NCBI RefSeq assembly: GCF_017876755.1 | Contig: NZ_JAGIOO010000001.1 | Coordinates: 1,674,001 to 1,738,000 of the forward strand | Reading direction: 5' to 3' | Source of the DNA: Crossiella equi | Lineage (GTDB): Bacteria > Actinomycetota > Actinomycetes > Mycobacteriales > Pseudonocardiaceae | Length of the DNA stretch: 64,000 nt | Part shown: piece by piece, positions 7,658 through 15,577 of the stretch | How positions within the stretch are numbered: position 1 is the stretch's first letter | Layout: each line of letters starts with the position of its first letter | The notes under the pieces: model-generated | Seen by the model: the letters and a program-made list of their open reading frames with translations, nothing else | Told to the model about the DNA's origin: nothing | The model's database searches: none | Position numbers and translations under genes: made by a program

Positions 7658-9139
7658 GTGTTCGAGTGGTTCCGCAGGGTGTTCGAAGACGTCAGCGAGA
7701 CCGACCGCGACCTCGTTCGGCGTAGTGCCGAGCTACCCCGGAGCGGGGTCGACCCGACCTTGAAAGTGCTCACCACCACGGCCAACCACAGCCTGCTGTG
7801 GTTCGGCGTGGCGGCGTTGCTGGCCAGCCGGAAAGGCCGTACCCGACGAGCCGCGATCCGGGGTGTCGGGGCGATCGCGGGGGCCAGCCTGACGGCCAAC
7901 TTGATCGCAAAACCGCTGTTCCCGCGCCGGAGACCGGCTGCCGAGCTGGTCCCCGCGTACCGCCGGATCCCCGACCCGCCGACCTCCTCCTCGTTCCCGT
8001 CCGGGCACTCCGCCTCGGCCGCCGCGTTCGCCACGGCGGTCGCCCTGGAGGCCCCGGCGGCGGCCGCGGTGGTCATCCCGCTGGCCGCGACGGTCGCTTA
8101 CTCTCGGGTACACACCGGCGTGCACTGGCCCAGCGATGTCGCGGCTGGAGTAGTGCTCGGCACGGGTATCGGTTTGGCAACACGCCGGTGGTGGCCGCTG
8201 CGACGGGAGGCACCGGCCGACACCCGGCACTCGGTGGAGGCCGCCGCGCTGGCCGAGGGCGAGGGCCTGCTGGCCGTGGTCAACCCGCATTCCGGGGACG
8301 ACTCCTTCGACCAGAGCGAGGAGGTCGCCCGCAACTGGCCCAAGGCCACCGTGATCGAGCCCGCCGAAGGCGAGGACCTGCTCGAGCAGGTGCGCCAGGC
8401 CCTGGACTCGGCCGACCCGCCGCTGCGCGCGCTCGGCGTGGCGGGCGGGGACGGCACCGTGGCGGCGGTGGCCTCGGTGGCGGCCGAGCGGCGGCTGCCC
8501 CTGGCCGTGCTGCCCGCGGGCACGCTCAACCACTTCGCCCGGGACGTCGGCGCCGAGGACGCGCCCGCCGTGGTGCGCGCGGTGGACACCGGCCAGGCGG
8601 TCAAGGTGGACCTGGCCTCGGTGTCCATCGACGGGCAGCCGAAGCGCTGGTTCGTCAACACCGCCAGCGTCGGCGGCTACCCGGACATGGTCCGGCTGCG
8701 CGAGAAGTGGCAGGGCCGCTGGGGCAAGTGGCCAGCCGCGGGTGCCGCGCTGGTCCGGGTGCTGCACGCCTCGCGGCCGCTGCGGGTGCGCCTGGACGGC
8801 GAGGAGCGCAAGGTGTGGCTGCTGTTCGTCGGCAACGGCTCCTACGAGCCGAAGGGCTTCGCGCCCACGAGCAGACCCCGCCTGGACGACGGCCTGCTGG
8901 ACGTGCGCTACGTGCGCGCGGACCTGCGCTGGTCGCGGACCCGGTTCGTGCTGGCCGCGCTGAGCGGGGCGCTGCACCGCAGCCGCACCTACTGCCAGCA
9001 GGACCGGCCGGAGATCGACGTCGAGGTGCTGGGCAACCGGGTCGCGATCGCCACCGACGGCGAGGTCGGCCCGGAGGGCAGGCGGTTCCGGTTCACCTCG
9101 CACGTGGCCGCGCTCGGCGTCTACCGCGAGAGCACCTGA
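7658..9139 (+). CDS. PAP2 phosphatase / diacylglycerol kinase-like fusion protein
   Basis: 493 residues combining two lipid-active domains. Residues 1-190 are a PAP2 phosphatase with all three motifs: KPLFPRRRP (KX6RP-like), SSFPSGHSAS, and SRVHTGVHWPSDV (SRX5HX3D). Hydrophobic segments in this half suggest membrane association. Residues 200-493 are a DAGK/sphingosine-kinase-like catalytic domain with GVAGGDGTVAAVA, LPAGTLNHFARDVG and a C-terminal TDGE. Such fusions are common in actinobacteria and presumably act on phosphatidate, diacylglycerol or an undecaprenyl-type lipid; the real substrate is not known. GTG start, with TAGCGT exactly 6 nt upstream, so leaderless is likely. The 3' end overlaps the convergent hypothetical gene by 19 bp. 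Confidence 0.9.
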   Translation: MFEWFRRVFEDVSETDRDLVRRSAELPRSGVDPTLKVLTTTANHSLLWFGVAALLASRKGRTRRAAIRGVGAIAGASLTANLIAKPLFPRRRPAAELVPAYRRIPDPPTSSSFPSGHSASAAAFATAVALEAPAAAAVVIPLAATVAYSRVHTGVHWPSDVAAGVVLGTGIGLATRRWWPLRREAPADTRHSVEAAALAEGEGLLAVVNPHSGDDSFDQSEEVARNWPKATVIEPAEGEDLLEQVRQALDSADPPLRALGVAGGDGTVAAVASVAAERRLPLAVLPAGTLNHFARDVGAEDAPAVVRAVDTGQAVKVDLASVSIDGQPKRWFVNTASVGGYPDMVRLREKWQGRWGKWPAAGAALVRVLHASRPLRVRLDGEERKVWLLFVGNGSYEPKGFAPTSRPRLDDGLLDVRYVRADLRWSRTRFVLAALSGALHRSRTYCQQDRPEIDVEVLGNRVAIATDGEVGPEGRRFRFTSHVAALGVYREST

Positions 9140-9843
9140 CGCCGCTGCCCGTCCCACCAGGTGCCGTCACCGAGCGGGCGCACCGCGTCCGGGTCGCCGG
9201 GCAGGTCCAGATCGTCCAGGACCTGCCCGGTTCGTGTGTCCAGCAGGTGCCACTGGCGCCAGTCGGCCTCCTCGGTGTGCACCGAGGTGAGCACGAGCGC
9301 GGCGCCCGCGTCGAGGTAGCCGCCCGCCGGGAGCAGGTGCGCGTCGGCGTCCAGGCCGAAGGCGGCCAGGCTGGTCTCCACGAGCACCGCGCCGTCGGTG
9401 CGGCGGTGCACGGCCAGGCTCAGGCCGTACTGGTCGAGGGTGAGGAAGTGCCCGCCGTCCGGGGCGGCGTCCAGGAGCACGCGGTCCAGGTCGGGGAAGT
9501 ATTCGCGGTACTCGATGCCGTCCCCGGTCAGGCGGCCCAGGGCCACCCGGGCGGCGTCCGGGCCCTCGCTCACGCCCAGCAGCACCCCGCCGTCCGGCAG
9601 CGGCACCTGGCGGGCCCGGCCGTCGGAGCTGTCCAGGGCCAGGTCGGCGACCGGGTGGCCGTCCACGCCGAGGACCGCCCAGCGGTCGACGGCGCCGGGC
9701 AGGAACGCCCACACGTGCTCCCCCGCCACGACCAGGTCGGTCGCGGCGAGCACCGGTTCGGTGGCCGGGAGGTCGACGTGCGTGCCCGCGCGCAGGTCGG
9801 GTACGCGCCGGGCGCCGTCGGGCTGGGTCGTGAAGGGGGGCAC
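9121..9843 (-). CDS. hypothetical protein, beta-propeller-like
   Basis: 240 residues without signal peptide or TM segment. The sequence consists of short beta-strand blocks separated by turn-rich DGG/GDG loops (VWAFLPGAVDRWAVLGVDG, RVLLDAAPDGGHFLTLDQYG, WHLLDTRTGQVLDDLDLPGD). This suggests a WD40/PQQ-like propeller of a few blades, but no catalytic or metal motif is visible. I do not recognise the family. GTG start at 9843, next to the MarR gene's stop at 9861, so it could be the second gene of the marR transcript. It overlaps the convergent PAP2 gene by 19 bp. Confidence 0.7.
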   Translation of the reverse strand: MPPFTTQPDGARRVPDLRAGTHVDLPATEPVLAATDLVVAGEHVWAFLPGAVDRWAVLGVDGHPVADLALDSSDGRARQVPLPDGGVLLGVSEGPDAARVALGRLTGDGIEYREYFPDLDRVLLDAAPDGGHFLTLDQYGLSLAVHRRTDGAVLVETSLAAFGLDADAHLLPAGGYLDAGAALVLTSVHTEEADWRQWHLLDTRTGQVLDDLDLPGDPDAVRPLGDGTWWDGQRRQVLSR

Positions 9844-9860
9844 GGGCGCAGCGTAGGCGC

Positions 9861-10349
9861 TCAGAGCCCCGGGTCGTTCATGGCTTCGACGAGCCGGTGG
9901 GTGAGTTCCAGCAACTGGGAACGTTCCTGCGCGGTGAACGTGGCGAAGGCGCGCGACTGCCGGGCGCGGCGGCGGCTCAGCACGGTGTGCAGGCGGTCCG
10001 CGCCCTCGTCGGTGAGCCCGACCAGCACACGCCGCTCGTCCTCGGTGGAGCGGGTGCGGGTGACCAGGCCGCGGGTCTCCAGCTGCTGGAGCATGCGGGT
10101 GGCGGTGGGGATGGTGACATCGGCGTGCGCGGCCAGCGCGCCCACCGGCAGGCGCTCCTCACGGGCCAGGGGCTCCAGCAGCGAGGCCTGGGGCAGGGAC
10201 AGGCCGCCGTCCTGGTCGGCGCCGACCGTGCGGGCGCGCCGGATCGCGAAGTAGACCGCGTCCGCCGCCCGCGACAGCCGCTCGACTTCCCCGTCGCTGA
10301 TCGGGTGCTTGCCCTCGCCGCTCACGGCGCAGTAGCTTAGCAGCGTCAT
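9861..10349 (-). CDS. MarR-family transcriptional regulator
   Basis: 162 residues (154 if GTG 10325 is used). Winged-helix domain at residues 55-120: LSLPQASLLEPLAREERLPV, HADVTIPTATRMLQQLETRG, then the wing TRTRSTEDERRVLVGLTDEG. These match the MarR DNA-reading helix and beta-wing. Divergent from the amidohydrolase with a perfect 16-bp palindrome between them. ATG 10349 sits 1 bp from that palindrome, leaving no room for an SD. If the promoter overlaps the operator, GTG 10325 (start VSGEGKHPISD) is the likelier initiation site. Probably represses itself and the amidohydrolase; ligand unknown. Confidence 0.88.
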   Translation of the reverse strand: MTLLSYCAVSGEGKHPISDGEVERLSRAADAVYFAIRRARTVGADQDGGLSLPQASLLEPLAREERLPVGALAAHADVTIPTATRMLQQLETRGLVTRTRSTEDERRVLVGLTDEGADRLHTVLSRRRARQSRAFATFTAQERSQLLELTHRLVEAMNDPGL

Positions 10350-10350
10350 T

Positions 10351-10366
10351 AGTTAGCAAGCTAACT
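10351..10366. promoter_or_regulatory. MarR-type operator between marR and amidohydrolase
   Basis: AGTTAGCAAGCTAACT is a perfect 16-bp inverted repeat (AGTTAGC, AA, GCTAACT) in the 32-bp gap between the two divergent genes. It is conspicuously AT-rich against the 72% GC background. It sits 4 bp before the plus-strand SD (AGGAG at 10370-10374) and next to the marR ATG, placed to control both promoters. Confidence 0.7.
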
Positions 10367-10381
10367 GTTAGGAGCCTAGCC

Positions 10382-11314
10382 ATGGTCTCGCGCATCGACG
10401 TCCACCAGCACCTGCTCCCGGCGCGGTACCGCGAGGCGCTGCTGGCCGCCGGGGCCGACACGCACGGCTGGCCGCTGCCGGAGTGGTCGGTGGAGGAGGC
10501 GCTGGCGATGATGGACCGCCGGTCGATCGCGACCGGGATCCTGTCGGTCAGCACCCCGGGCACGCACTTCGGCGACGACGCGGCCGGGCGGGCGCTGACC
10601 CGCGAGGTCAACGACTTCCAGGCCGGGCTGCGCGCGGACCACCCGGGCCGGTTCGGGCACTTCGCCAGCCTGCCGCTGCCCGATGTCGAGGGCGCGGTGG
10701 CCGAGGCGGTGCGCGCGCTGGACGAGCTGGACGCCGACGGCGTGGTGCTGCTGTCCAACTACCGGGGCACCTACCTCGGCGACCCGGTGTTCGCTCCACT
10801 GTGGACGGAGCTGGACGCGCGGGCCGCGGTGGTGTTCGTGCACCCGACCGCCCCGCCGATGCCGGGCCTGCCCGGACTGCCCGGCCCGGTCGTGGACTAC
10901 CCAGCCGACACCACGCGCACCGCGACGCACATGGCCGCGAACGGGGTGTTCCGGCGCTACCCGGCGGTGAAGGTGATCCTGTCGCACGCGGGCGGCTTCG
11001 TGCCCTACGCCGGACCGAGGCTGGCCGCGGCGGGCATGTTCAGCGGCGAGGTCACCCCGGAGCAGGTCCTGGAAGACCTGCGCGGCTGCTACTTCGACAC
11101 CGCGCTGTCCGGCACGCCCATGACGCTGCCCTCGCTGCTGGCCTTCGCCAAGCCGGGGCACGTGCTCTACGGCAGCGACGCGCCGTTCGCCCCCGAGCGG
11201 TGGGGCACCATGGTCGACGCCGCCCTGGACGGCTACGAGGGCTGGGCGGAGGGCCAGCTGGCCGAGGTCAACCGGCTCTCCGCCGAGAAGCTGTTCCCGC
11301 GTTACGCGCGCTGA
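10382..11314 (+). CDS. amidohydrolase family protein (ACMSD-like)
   Basis: 310 residues, a TIM-barrel metal-dependent hydrolase/decarboxylase of the amidohydrolase_2 type. N-terminal metal ligands lie in IDVHQHLLP (HxH). VFVHPTAPP and VILSHAGGFVPYAGPR supply the later His residues, and YGSDAPFAPE the active-site Asp. This set matches aminocarboxymuconate-semialdehyde decarboxylase relatives. Start ATG 10382 with AGGAG 7 nt upstream. Paired with a divergent MarR regulator, a common arrangement for catabolism of an aromatic or small acid, but the substrate is not deducible. 3' end overlaps the convergent ankyrin gene by 13 bp. Confidence 0.88.
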   Translation: MVSRIDVHQHLLPARYREALLAAGADTHGWPLPEWSVEEALAMMDRRSIATGILSVSTPGTHFGDDAAGRALTREVNDFQAGLRADHPGRFGHFASLPLPDVEGAVAEAVRALDELDADGVVLLSNYRGTYLGDPVFAPLWTELDARAAVVFVHPTAPPMPGLPGLPGPVVDYPADTTRTATHMAANGVFRRYPAVKVILSHAGGFVPYAGPRLAAAGMFSGEVTPEQVLEDLRGCYFDTALSGTPMTLPSLLAFAKPGHVLYGSDAPFAPERWGTMVDAALDGYEGWAEGQLAEVNRLSAEKLFPRYAR

Positions 11315-11700
11315 TCGAAGCGGGCCAGCAGGTCGGCCTTGCCGAACATGGTCGCCGCCTCGCGGGCCGAGGGGAACCCGCCGTCGGGGTCGGCCCCGGC
11401 CGCGAGCAGCGCCTCGACCACCTCGGTCTCGCCCTTGAACACCGCGCCCGCCAGCGGGGTCTGCCCCTTGTCGTTGGCGCGGTTGGCGTCGGCGCCGCGG
11501 GCGAGCAGCGCGCGCACGGTGGCCGGGTGGCCGTGGTAGGCGGCCAGCATCACCAGGGTGTCGCCGCTGTCGTTGGTGAGGTTGGCGGGCACCCCCGCGT
11601 CGACGTAGGCGGCCACGGTGTCGGTCGCGCCCTCGCGGGCCAGGTCGAAGATCTTGGCGGCCAGCTGGAGCACCTCGGGGTCGAGCTCGTGGTCGGTCAT
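11302..11700 (-). CDS. small ankyrin-repeat protein
   Basis: 132 residues, cytoplasmic. An N-terminal helix pair is followed by about three ankyrin repeats, recognisable from DTVAAYVDAGVPANLTNDSG, DTLVMLAAYHGHPATVRALL and QTPLAGAVFKGETEVVEALL, each with the G(D/Q)T..L..A.. pattern. Likely a protein-protein interaction module. ATG start at 11700; only 10 bp separate it from the stop of the upstream OmpA-like gene, so it may be the last gene of the Hsp70/kinase operon. Partner unknown. Confidence 0.85.
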   Translation of the reverse strand: MTDHELDPEVLQLAAKIFDLAREGATDTVAAYVDAGVPANLTNDSGDTLVMLAAYHGHPATVRALLARGADANRANDKGQTPLAGAVFKGETEVVEALLAAGADPDGGFPSAREAATMFGKADLLARFDQRA

Positions 11701-11710
11701 GGGGTCGAGG

Positions 11711-12589
11711 TTAGGCCGGGGTGACCAGCAGCGTCACCGTGCGGTCGCGGGAGTCGCCGTGCGGGGCCTGGGACTGCTCGGCCGAGCGGACCTCGACGCG
11801 GCTCCACGGCAGGCCCGAGCGGGCGCTGAGCAGCGCGGCGGCCGCCGAGGCCCGGTCCAGGGCCACCTTCGAGCCGCCCTCGGCCGGGCCGCCGGGCAGG
11901 GTCACGCCGTGGCCCAGGACCTGGACGGTGACCGGCTGGCCGTGCAGGCGGGCGGCCCAGGACTCCAGGGCGCGGCGGCCGGAGGAGGTGAAGCGGGTGC
12001 CGCCGGGCGGGAAGAGGGCGTCGGCGAAGACGACCTGGACGGCCTCCGGGGTGCGGCTGACCTGGACGCCGGGCCCGGACAGCGCGCCGACCAGGGCGTC
12101 GAGGCGGGCGGCGGGCGGACCGGCGGGCCCGGGCGGCGCGCTGGGCAGCGGCGGGGCGGAGCCGACTGGGGTGGTGCTGGCCGGGGCGGGGCTGGCCGGG
12201 GCGGGGCTGGCCGCCGGCGAGGCGAGCGGCGGGCTCGCGGTCACCCACACCGCCGCGGCCGCGGCCGCCGTCCCGGCCAGGACAAGAGCCACCACCCCCA
12301 GTCGATACGGCTTCGCCCGCCGGGAGCCCGCCCGGATGTCCGCGACCAGCGCCAGCCCGGCCAGCGCGGCGGGATCCTCGGGACGCCGGTCCAGCACCCG
12401 CCGCCAGGCGGCCTCCGCCTCCGCCCACCGCCCGCACTGGGCGTGCACCCGGGCGCGCAGGTCGTCGGTGGCCGGGTCCTCGGGCAGCGTGGCCAGCAGG
12501 CGCAGCGCGCCCTCGTGGTTGCCCGCCCGCGCGGCCTCGGCGGCGTCGTCCCGGGTGAGGGCCGCGGTCAGCTCGCCGACCCCGGTCAC
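11711..12589 (-). CDS. TPR / single-TM protein with OmpA-like C-terminal domain
   Basis: 292 residues, last of the six-gene kinase-Hsp70 operon. Residues 5-65 are TPR-like helices (AARAGNHEGALRLLATLPED, WAEAEAAWRRVLDRRPEDPA). Residues 85-105 are one TM segment (LGVVALVLAGTAAAAAAVWV). Residues 106-145 are a Pro/Ala/Ser-rich linker and residues 150-292 an OmpA/MotB-like domain (FADALFPPGGTRFTSSGRRA, VTVQVLGHG, then DRASAAAALL and DRTVTLLVTPA). The predicted topology is TPR inside, OmpA-like outside, which could tie a cytoplasmic chaperone complex to the cell wall. The peptidoglycan-binding Asp/Arg pair is not certain. GTG 12589 overlaps the Hsp70 stop (GTGA). Confidence 0.75.
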   Translation of the reverse strand: MTGVGELTAALTRDDAAEAARAGNHEGALRLLATLPEDPATDDLRARVHAQCGRWAEAEAAWRRVLDRRPEDPAALAGLALVADIRAGSRRAKPYRLGVVALVLAGTAAAAAAVWVTASPPLASPAASPAPASPAPASTTPVGSAPPLPSAPPGPAGPPAARLDALVGALSGPGVQVSRTPEAVQVVFADALFPPGGTRFTSSGRRALESWAARLHGQPVTVQVLGHGVTLPGGPAEGGSKVALDRASAAAALLSARSGLPWSRVEVRSAEQSQAPHGDSRDRTVTLLVTPA

Positions 12590-15063
12590 CACAGGCCCCC
12601 GCGCTGCACGCCGCCCGTCGGGTCGGGCATCTCCGGCGGCATCAGGGCCCGCAGCCGCTGGTTCACCCCGGACAGCGCCGCTGTGTCGCCGCGCGCGATC
12701 GCGGTCTCGCCCTCGCGGACGAGCTCCTGGGCCCGGGCGCGCGAGGTGAGCTGGTGCTGGTTCTGCTTGAAGTACTGGAACACCACCACGTCCAGGGACC
12801 CGTCGCGGCGCAGCAGCAGCACGACGAGGTCGTGCACGCGTTCGAGGAGCTCCTCGGCCAGCGCGACGTCGGCGTCCCGGGACCGGCGTTCGATGTCGGC
12901 CAGCTCCGCGCGGTCCCGCGCGTCGCCCAGGCGGCCGACCAGCTCGCGGCACTGCTCGGTCTCGGTGGCCAGCTCGGCGAGCACCGCGGGCAGCCGCACG
13001 TCCTGCTCGACCTCGTCCAGCACCGCGTGGATGTCGCGCAGCCGCTGGCCGGCCGCGGCCGCGCTGCCCCGGTCGCCCCGGGCCGCGCGGACCTCGTCGC
13101 GGGCCAGCTCGGGCAGGCGCTCCTCGCGCAGCCGGGCCAGCCGCGCCCGGGCCTGGCCGGACCCGGCACGGCCGCTGGAGGCCCGCAGGCGTTCCAGGCG
13201 GGTCTCCGCCTCGGCCAGCGTGCGCTCCAGCTCCTCCGGGGCGGGCGGGGTGACGCTGCCCAGGTCGATCTCGGCGTCGAACTGCTCGTCCACCAGGGGG
13301 ACCTCGGCGGTGACGCTGACCCGCCGGTTCACGTCGACCTCGAAGGTGATCTCCACATCGCTGCCCCGCGGCACGTCGAAGCGCACGTCCCCGGGCCGGA
13401 TCTCGATGACCGCCACCCGCGTGTTCCGGTCCGCGCGGGTCCGCTCGCCCTCCACGATCGGGATGCGGATGACCGCGTCCGGGTCGCCGCGCCGCAGCCG
13501 CACCGAGGTCTGGAACGTCTCGCGCGCGGTCGCGGGCAGCGGCGCGCCCTTGGGCAGCATGACCGCGAAGCTGCCGTCGGCCTGGCCGAGCCCCAGGGCG
13601 TTGGTGAGCACGGTGCCGCCGGGCTCGTTGAGCCAGTGCCGGATGGTGAGCGAGGCCGGGTGCACCACCTCGCGGCGGCCGGACGGCGCGAGCAGCGAGA
13701 CGGTGAACGTGGACGCGGTCTGCTCCCCGACCACCAGCTCCGCGGTGAACGCACCCGTTGCGGACAGGGCGATGTTCGGTGTGCTGAACGGCGGCCGCCC
13801 GTCCGGGTTGGCCAGCACCACCACGTACCCGGAGAAGTCCACAGTGGACGGTGCGTGGATCCTGCCGCCGACGACGACCTCGGTGAGGCTGGTGGTGCGC
13901 GGGTACTCCAGCTCCACCGCGAACTCCCCCGCCACCGGCTCGACCGCCGCGCGCTCCAGGGCGACCGTGGAGGCGAACACGGCCGCGCCGCGCGCCACCA
14001 CGGTTGAGGGGTCCTGGCTGTGGTCCAGCTCGATGCCCAGGCCCACGCGCGCATCGGCCAGCCGTTCGCGCAGACCGGGCGCGAGCGTGGCCCCGCCCAC
14101 GAGCAGCAGCCGGTCGATGTCGCCGGGCTCCAGGTTGGCCTTGGCCAGGGCGTCCCGGCACAGGTTGATCGCGCGCAGGTAGTACGGCTCGGCCACGCGG
14201 TCCAGCTCGTCGCGGGTCAGGGTGTACTCGAAGTTCTCCACCTCACCTCCGGGCAGGCGGAGGTCCACGTCGAGGGTGGCGCGGTCGGCCCGGGACAGCG
14301 TGATCTTGGCTTCCTCGGCTGCGTGCTTGAGCACGGCGAAGTTGGCGCGCTGGCCCTCGTTGTCGCGGGTGAACCCGGTCAGCCGGAGCTCGCGGGCCAC
14401 GGCCGGGGCGAGCACCTTCTCGACCAGGCCCCAGTCGATGAGCTTGCCGCCCAGGTGCGGGTCGCCCGCGTGGTCGAGCACGCGCAGCTCGCCCTCGTAG
14501 GTGGAGACCACGGCCGCGTCGAAGGTGCCGCCGCCGAAGTCGAAGACCATCCAGCAGGCCTCCTCGCTCGCGTGCTGGAAGCCGAAGGCGAACGCGGCGG
14601 CGGTGGGCTCCTGGACGAGCGGGCAGCGGCCGAACCCGGCGAGCGCGGCGGCCTGGCTGGTGGCCTCGTTCTGGTTGAGCCGGAACGCGGCGGGCACGGT
14701 GATCACCGCGGCGGCCGGGGGCTCGCCGAAGCGGCTGCCCGCGTCCGCGCGCAGGGACTTGAGCACCTCGGCGGACAGCTCGGGCGGGGTCAGCGAGCGC
14801 CCGGCCGCGGCGAAGCGGCGGTGCGCACCGGCCAGGCCCATCTCCAGCTTGAACTCCAGGTGCGCGTTGGCCGGGTCCCGGCTGGCCCGCTCCCGGGCCG
14901 CGCGGCCGACGCTGGTCTGCCCGGACCGGTTGAGCCACACGGCCGAGGGGGTGTAGTCCCAGCCGTCGTTGTTCTTCACCACGCTGACCTCGCCGTCGCG
15001 GCAGACCGCGAGGGCGCTGTTGGTGGTGCCCAGGTCGATGCCGAAGTCGATGGTGTCGCTCAT
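12586..15063 (-). CDS. Hsp70 (DnaK)-like ATPase with long C-terminal helical extension
   Basis: 825 residues, about 200 longer than DnaK. The actin-fold ATPase is intact: phosphate-1 IDFGIDLGTTNSALAV at residues 5-20, phosphate-2 VFDFGGGTFDAAVV near 172, adenosine motif LLLVGGATLAPGLRERL near 316. A beta-rich region (residues 400-600) replaces a recognisable substrate-binding domain. Residues 600-825 are helical (EELERTLAEAETRLERLRAS), ending in a conserved-looking FQYFKQNQHQLTSRARAQEL block. ATG 15063 with GGAGG 4 nt upstream; it overlaps the GrpE-like stop (ATGA). Not the housekeeping DnaK: the context lacks dnaJ, and a kinase and membrane paralogs precede it. Likely client or partner proteins are those of the operon. 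Confidence 0.9.
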   Translation of the reverse strand: MSDTIDFGIDLGTTNSALAVCRDGEVSVVKNNDGWDYTPSAVWLNRSGQTSVGRAARERASRDPANAHLEFKLEMGLAGAHRRFAAAGRSLTPPELSAEVLKSLRADAGSRFGEPPAAAVITVPAAFRLNQNEATSQAAALAGFGRCPLVQEPTAAAFAFGFQHASEEACWMVFDFGGGTFDAAVVSTYEGELRVLDHAGDPHLGGKLIDWGLVEKVLAPAVARELRLTGFTRDNEGQRANFAVLKHAAEEAKITLSRADRATLDVDLRLPGGEVENFEYTLTRDELDRVAEPYYLRAINLCRDALAKANLEPGDIDRLLLVGGATLAPGLRERLADARVGLGIELDHSQDPSTVVARGAAVFASTVALERAAVEPVAGEFAVELEYPRTTSLTEVVVGGRIHAPSTVDFSGYVVVLANPDGRPPFSTPNIALSATGAFTAELVVGEQTASTFTVSLLAPSGRREVVHPASLTIRHWLNEPGGTVLTNALGLGQADGSFAVMLPKGAPLPATARETFQTSVRLRRGDPDAVIRIPIVEGERTRADRNTRVAVIEIRPGDVRFDVPRGSDVEITFEVDVNRRVSVTAEVPLVDEQFDAEIDLGSVTPPAPEELERTLAEAETRLERLRASSGRAGSGQARARLARLREERLPELARDEVRAARGDRGSAAAAGQRLRDIHAVLDEVEQDVRLPAVLAELATETEQCRELVGRLGDARDRAELADIERRSRDADVALAEELLERVHDLVVLLLRRDGSLDVVVFQYFKQNQHQLTSRARAQELVREGETAIARGDTAALSGVNQRLRALMPPEMPDPTGGVQRGGLW

Positions 15064-15563
15064 CGTGCCTCCCCCAGGGGGCAGGCGACGATGACCTGCC
15101 CCATCTGCACTCGGTCGCCGTGCACGTACACGGTGGGCCGGACGGTCTCCTTGACCACCTCGGCGGTGGCCGCCGGGTCCGCCTCGAAGGCCAGGACCTC
15201 CAGGGACAGCCCGGCCTGGTAGGCGGTGCCGTCGTGGTCCTGGACGGCCACGCCCGCCGCGTCCAGGGCCTCCTGCATGTTGCGGAGGTAGCGGGCGACC
15301 TGGCGGCTCTCCCGGGAGGTGTCGGCCTCGTTGCGGTGGATCTTGCGGCGGGCGCGCCACAGGTAGGTGGCGGCGACCGCGAGCTGGCCGTGGTCGAACG
15401 GCGGCGGCGCCGGGGCCGGTGGCGGCACCTCGAGCGCGGCGGCGAGGCTCTGCGCCAGCTCGCCCAGCCGGGCCCGGGCGGCCGGGCTGGTGTCCGGTGC
15501 GGCGATGCGGAACTCGCGGTGGTGCCGTCGTTGCCGCGCCGCCAGGCGCCACTGGCGCATCAT
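15060..15563 (-). CDS. GrpE-like nucleotide exchange factor
   Basis: 167 residues, similar in length to short GrpE proteins. A helical N-terminal half (RLGELAQSLAAALEVPPPAP, then YLWRARRKIHRNEADTSRES) is followed by a compact beta domain. That domain reads GVAVQDHDGTAYQAGLSLEV and later VVKETVRPTVYVHGDRVQMG, the pattern of the GrpE beta-wing that opens Hsp70 nucleotide clefts. Overlap of its stop with the Hsp70 start (ATGA) supports a functional pair. ATG 15563 is chosen with GGGG about 5 nt upstream (a second ATG follows directly). Homology is weak, so the GrpE call rests on both sequence pattern and position. Confidence 0.7.
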   Translation of the reverse strand: MMRQWRLAARQRRHHREFRIAAPDTSPAARARLGELAQSLAAALEVPPPAPAPPPFDHGQLAVAATYLWRARRKIHRNEADTSRESRQVARYLRNMQEALDAAGVAVQDHDGTAYQAGLSLEVLAFEADPAATAEVVKETVRPTVYVHGDRVQMGQVIVACPLGEAR

Positions 15564-15577
15564 CGATCCCCGTTCTC

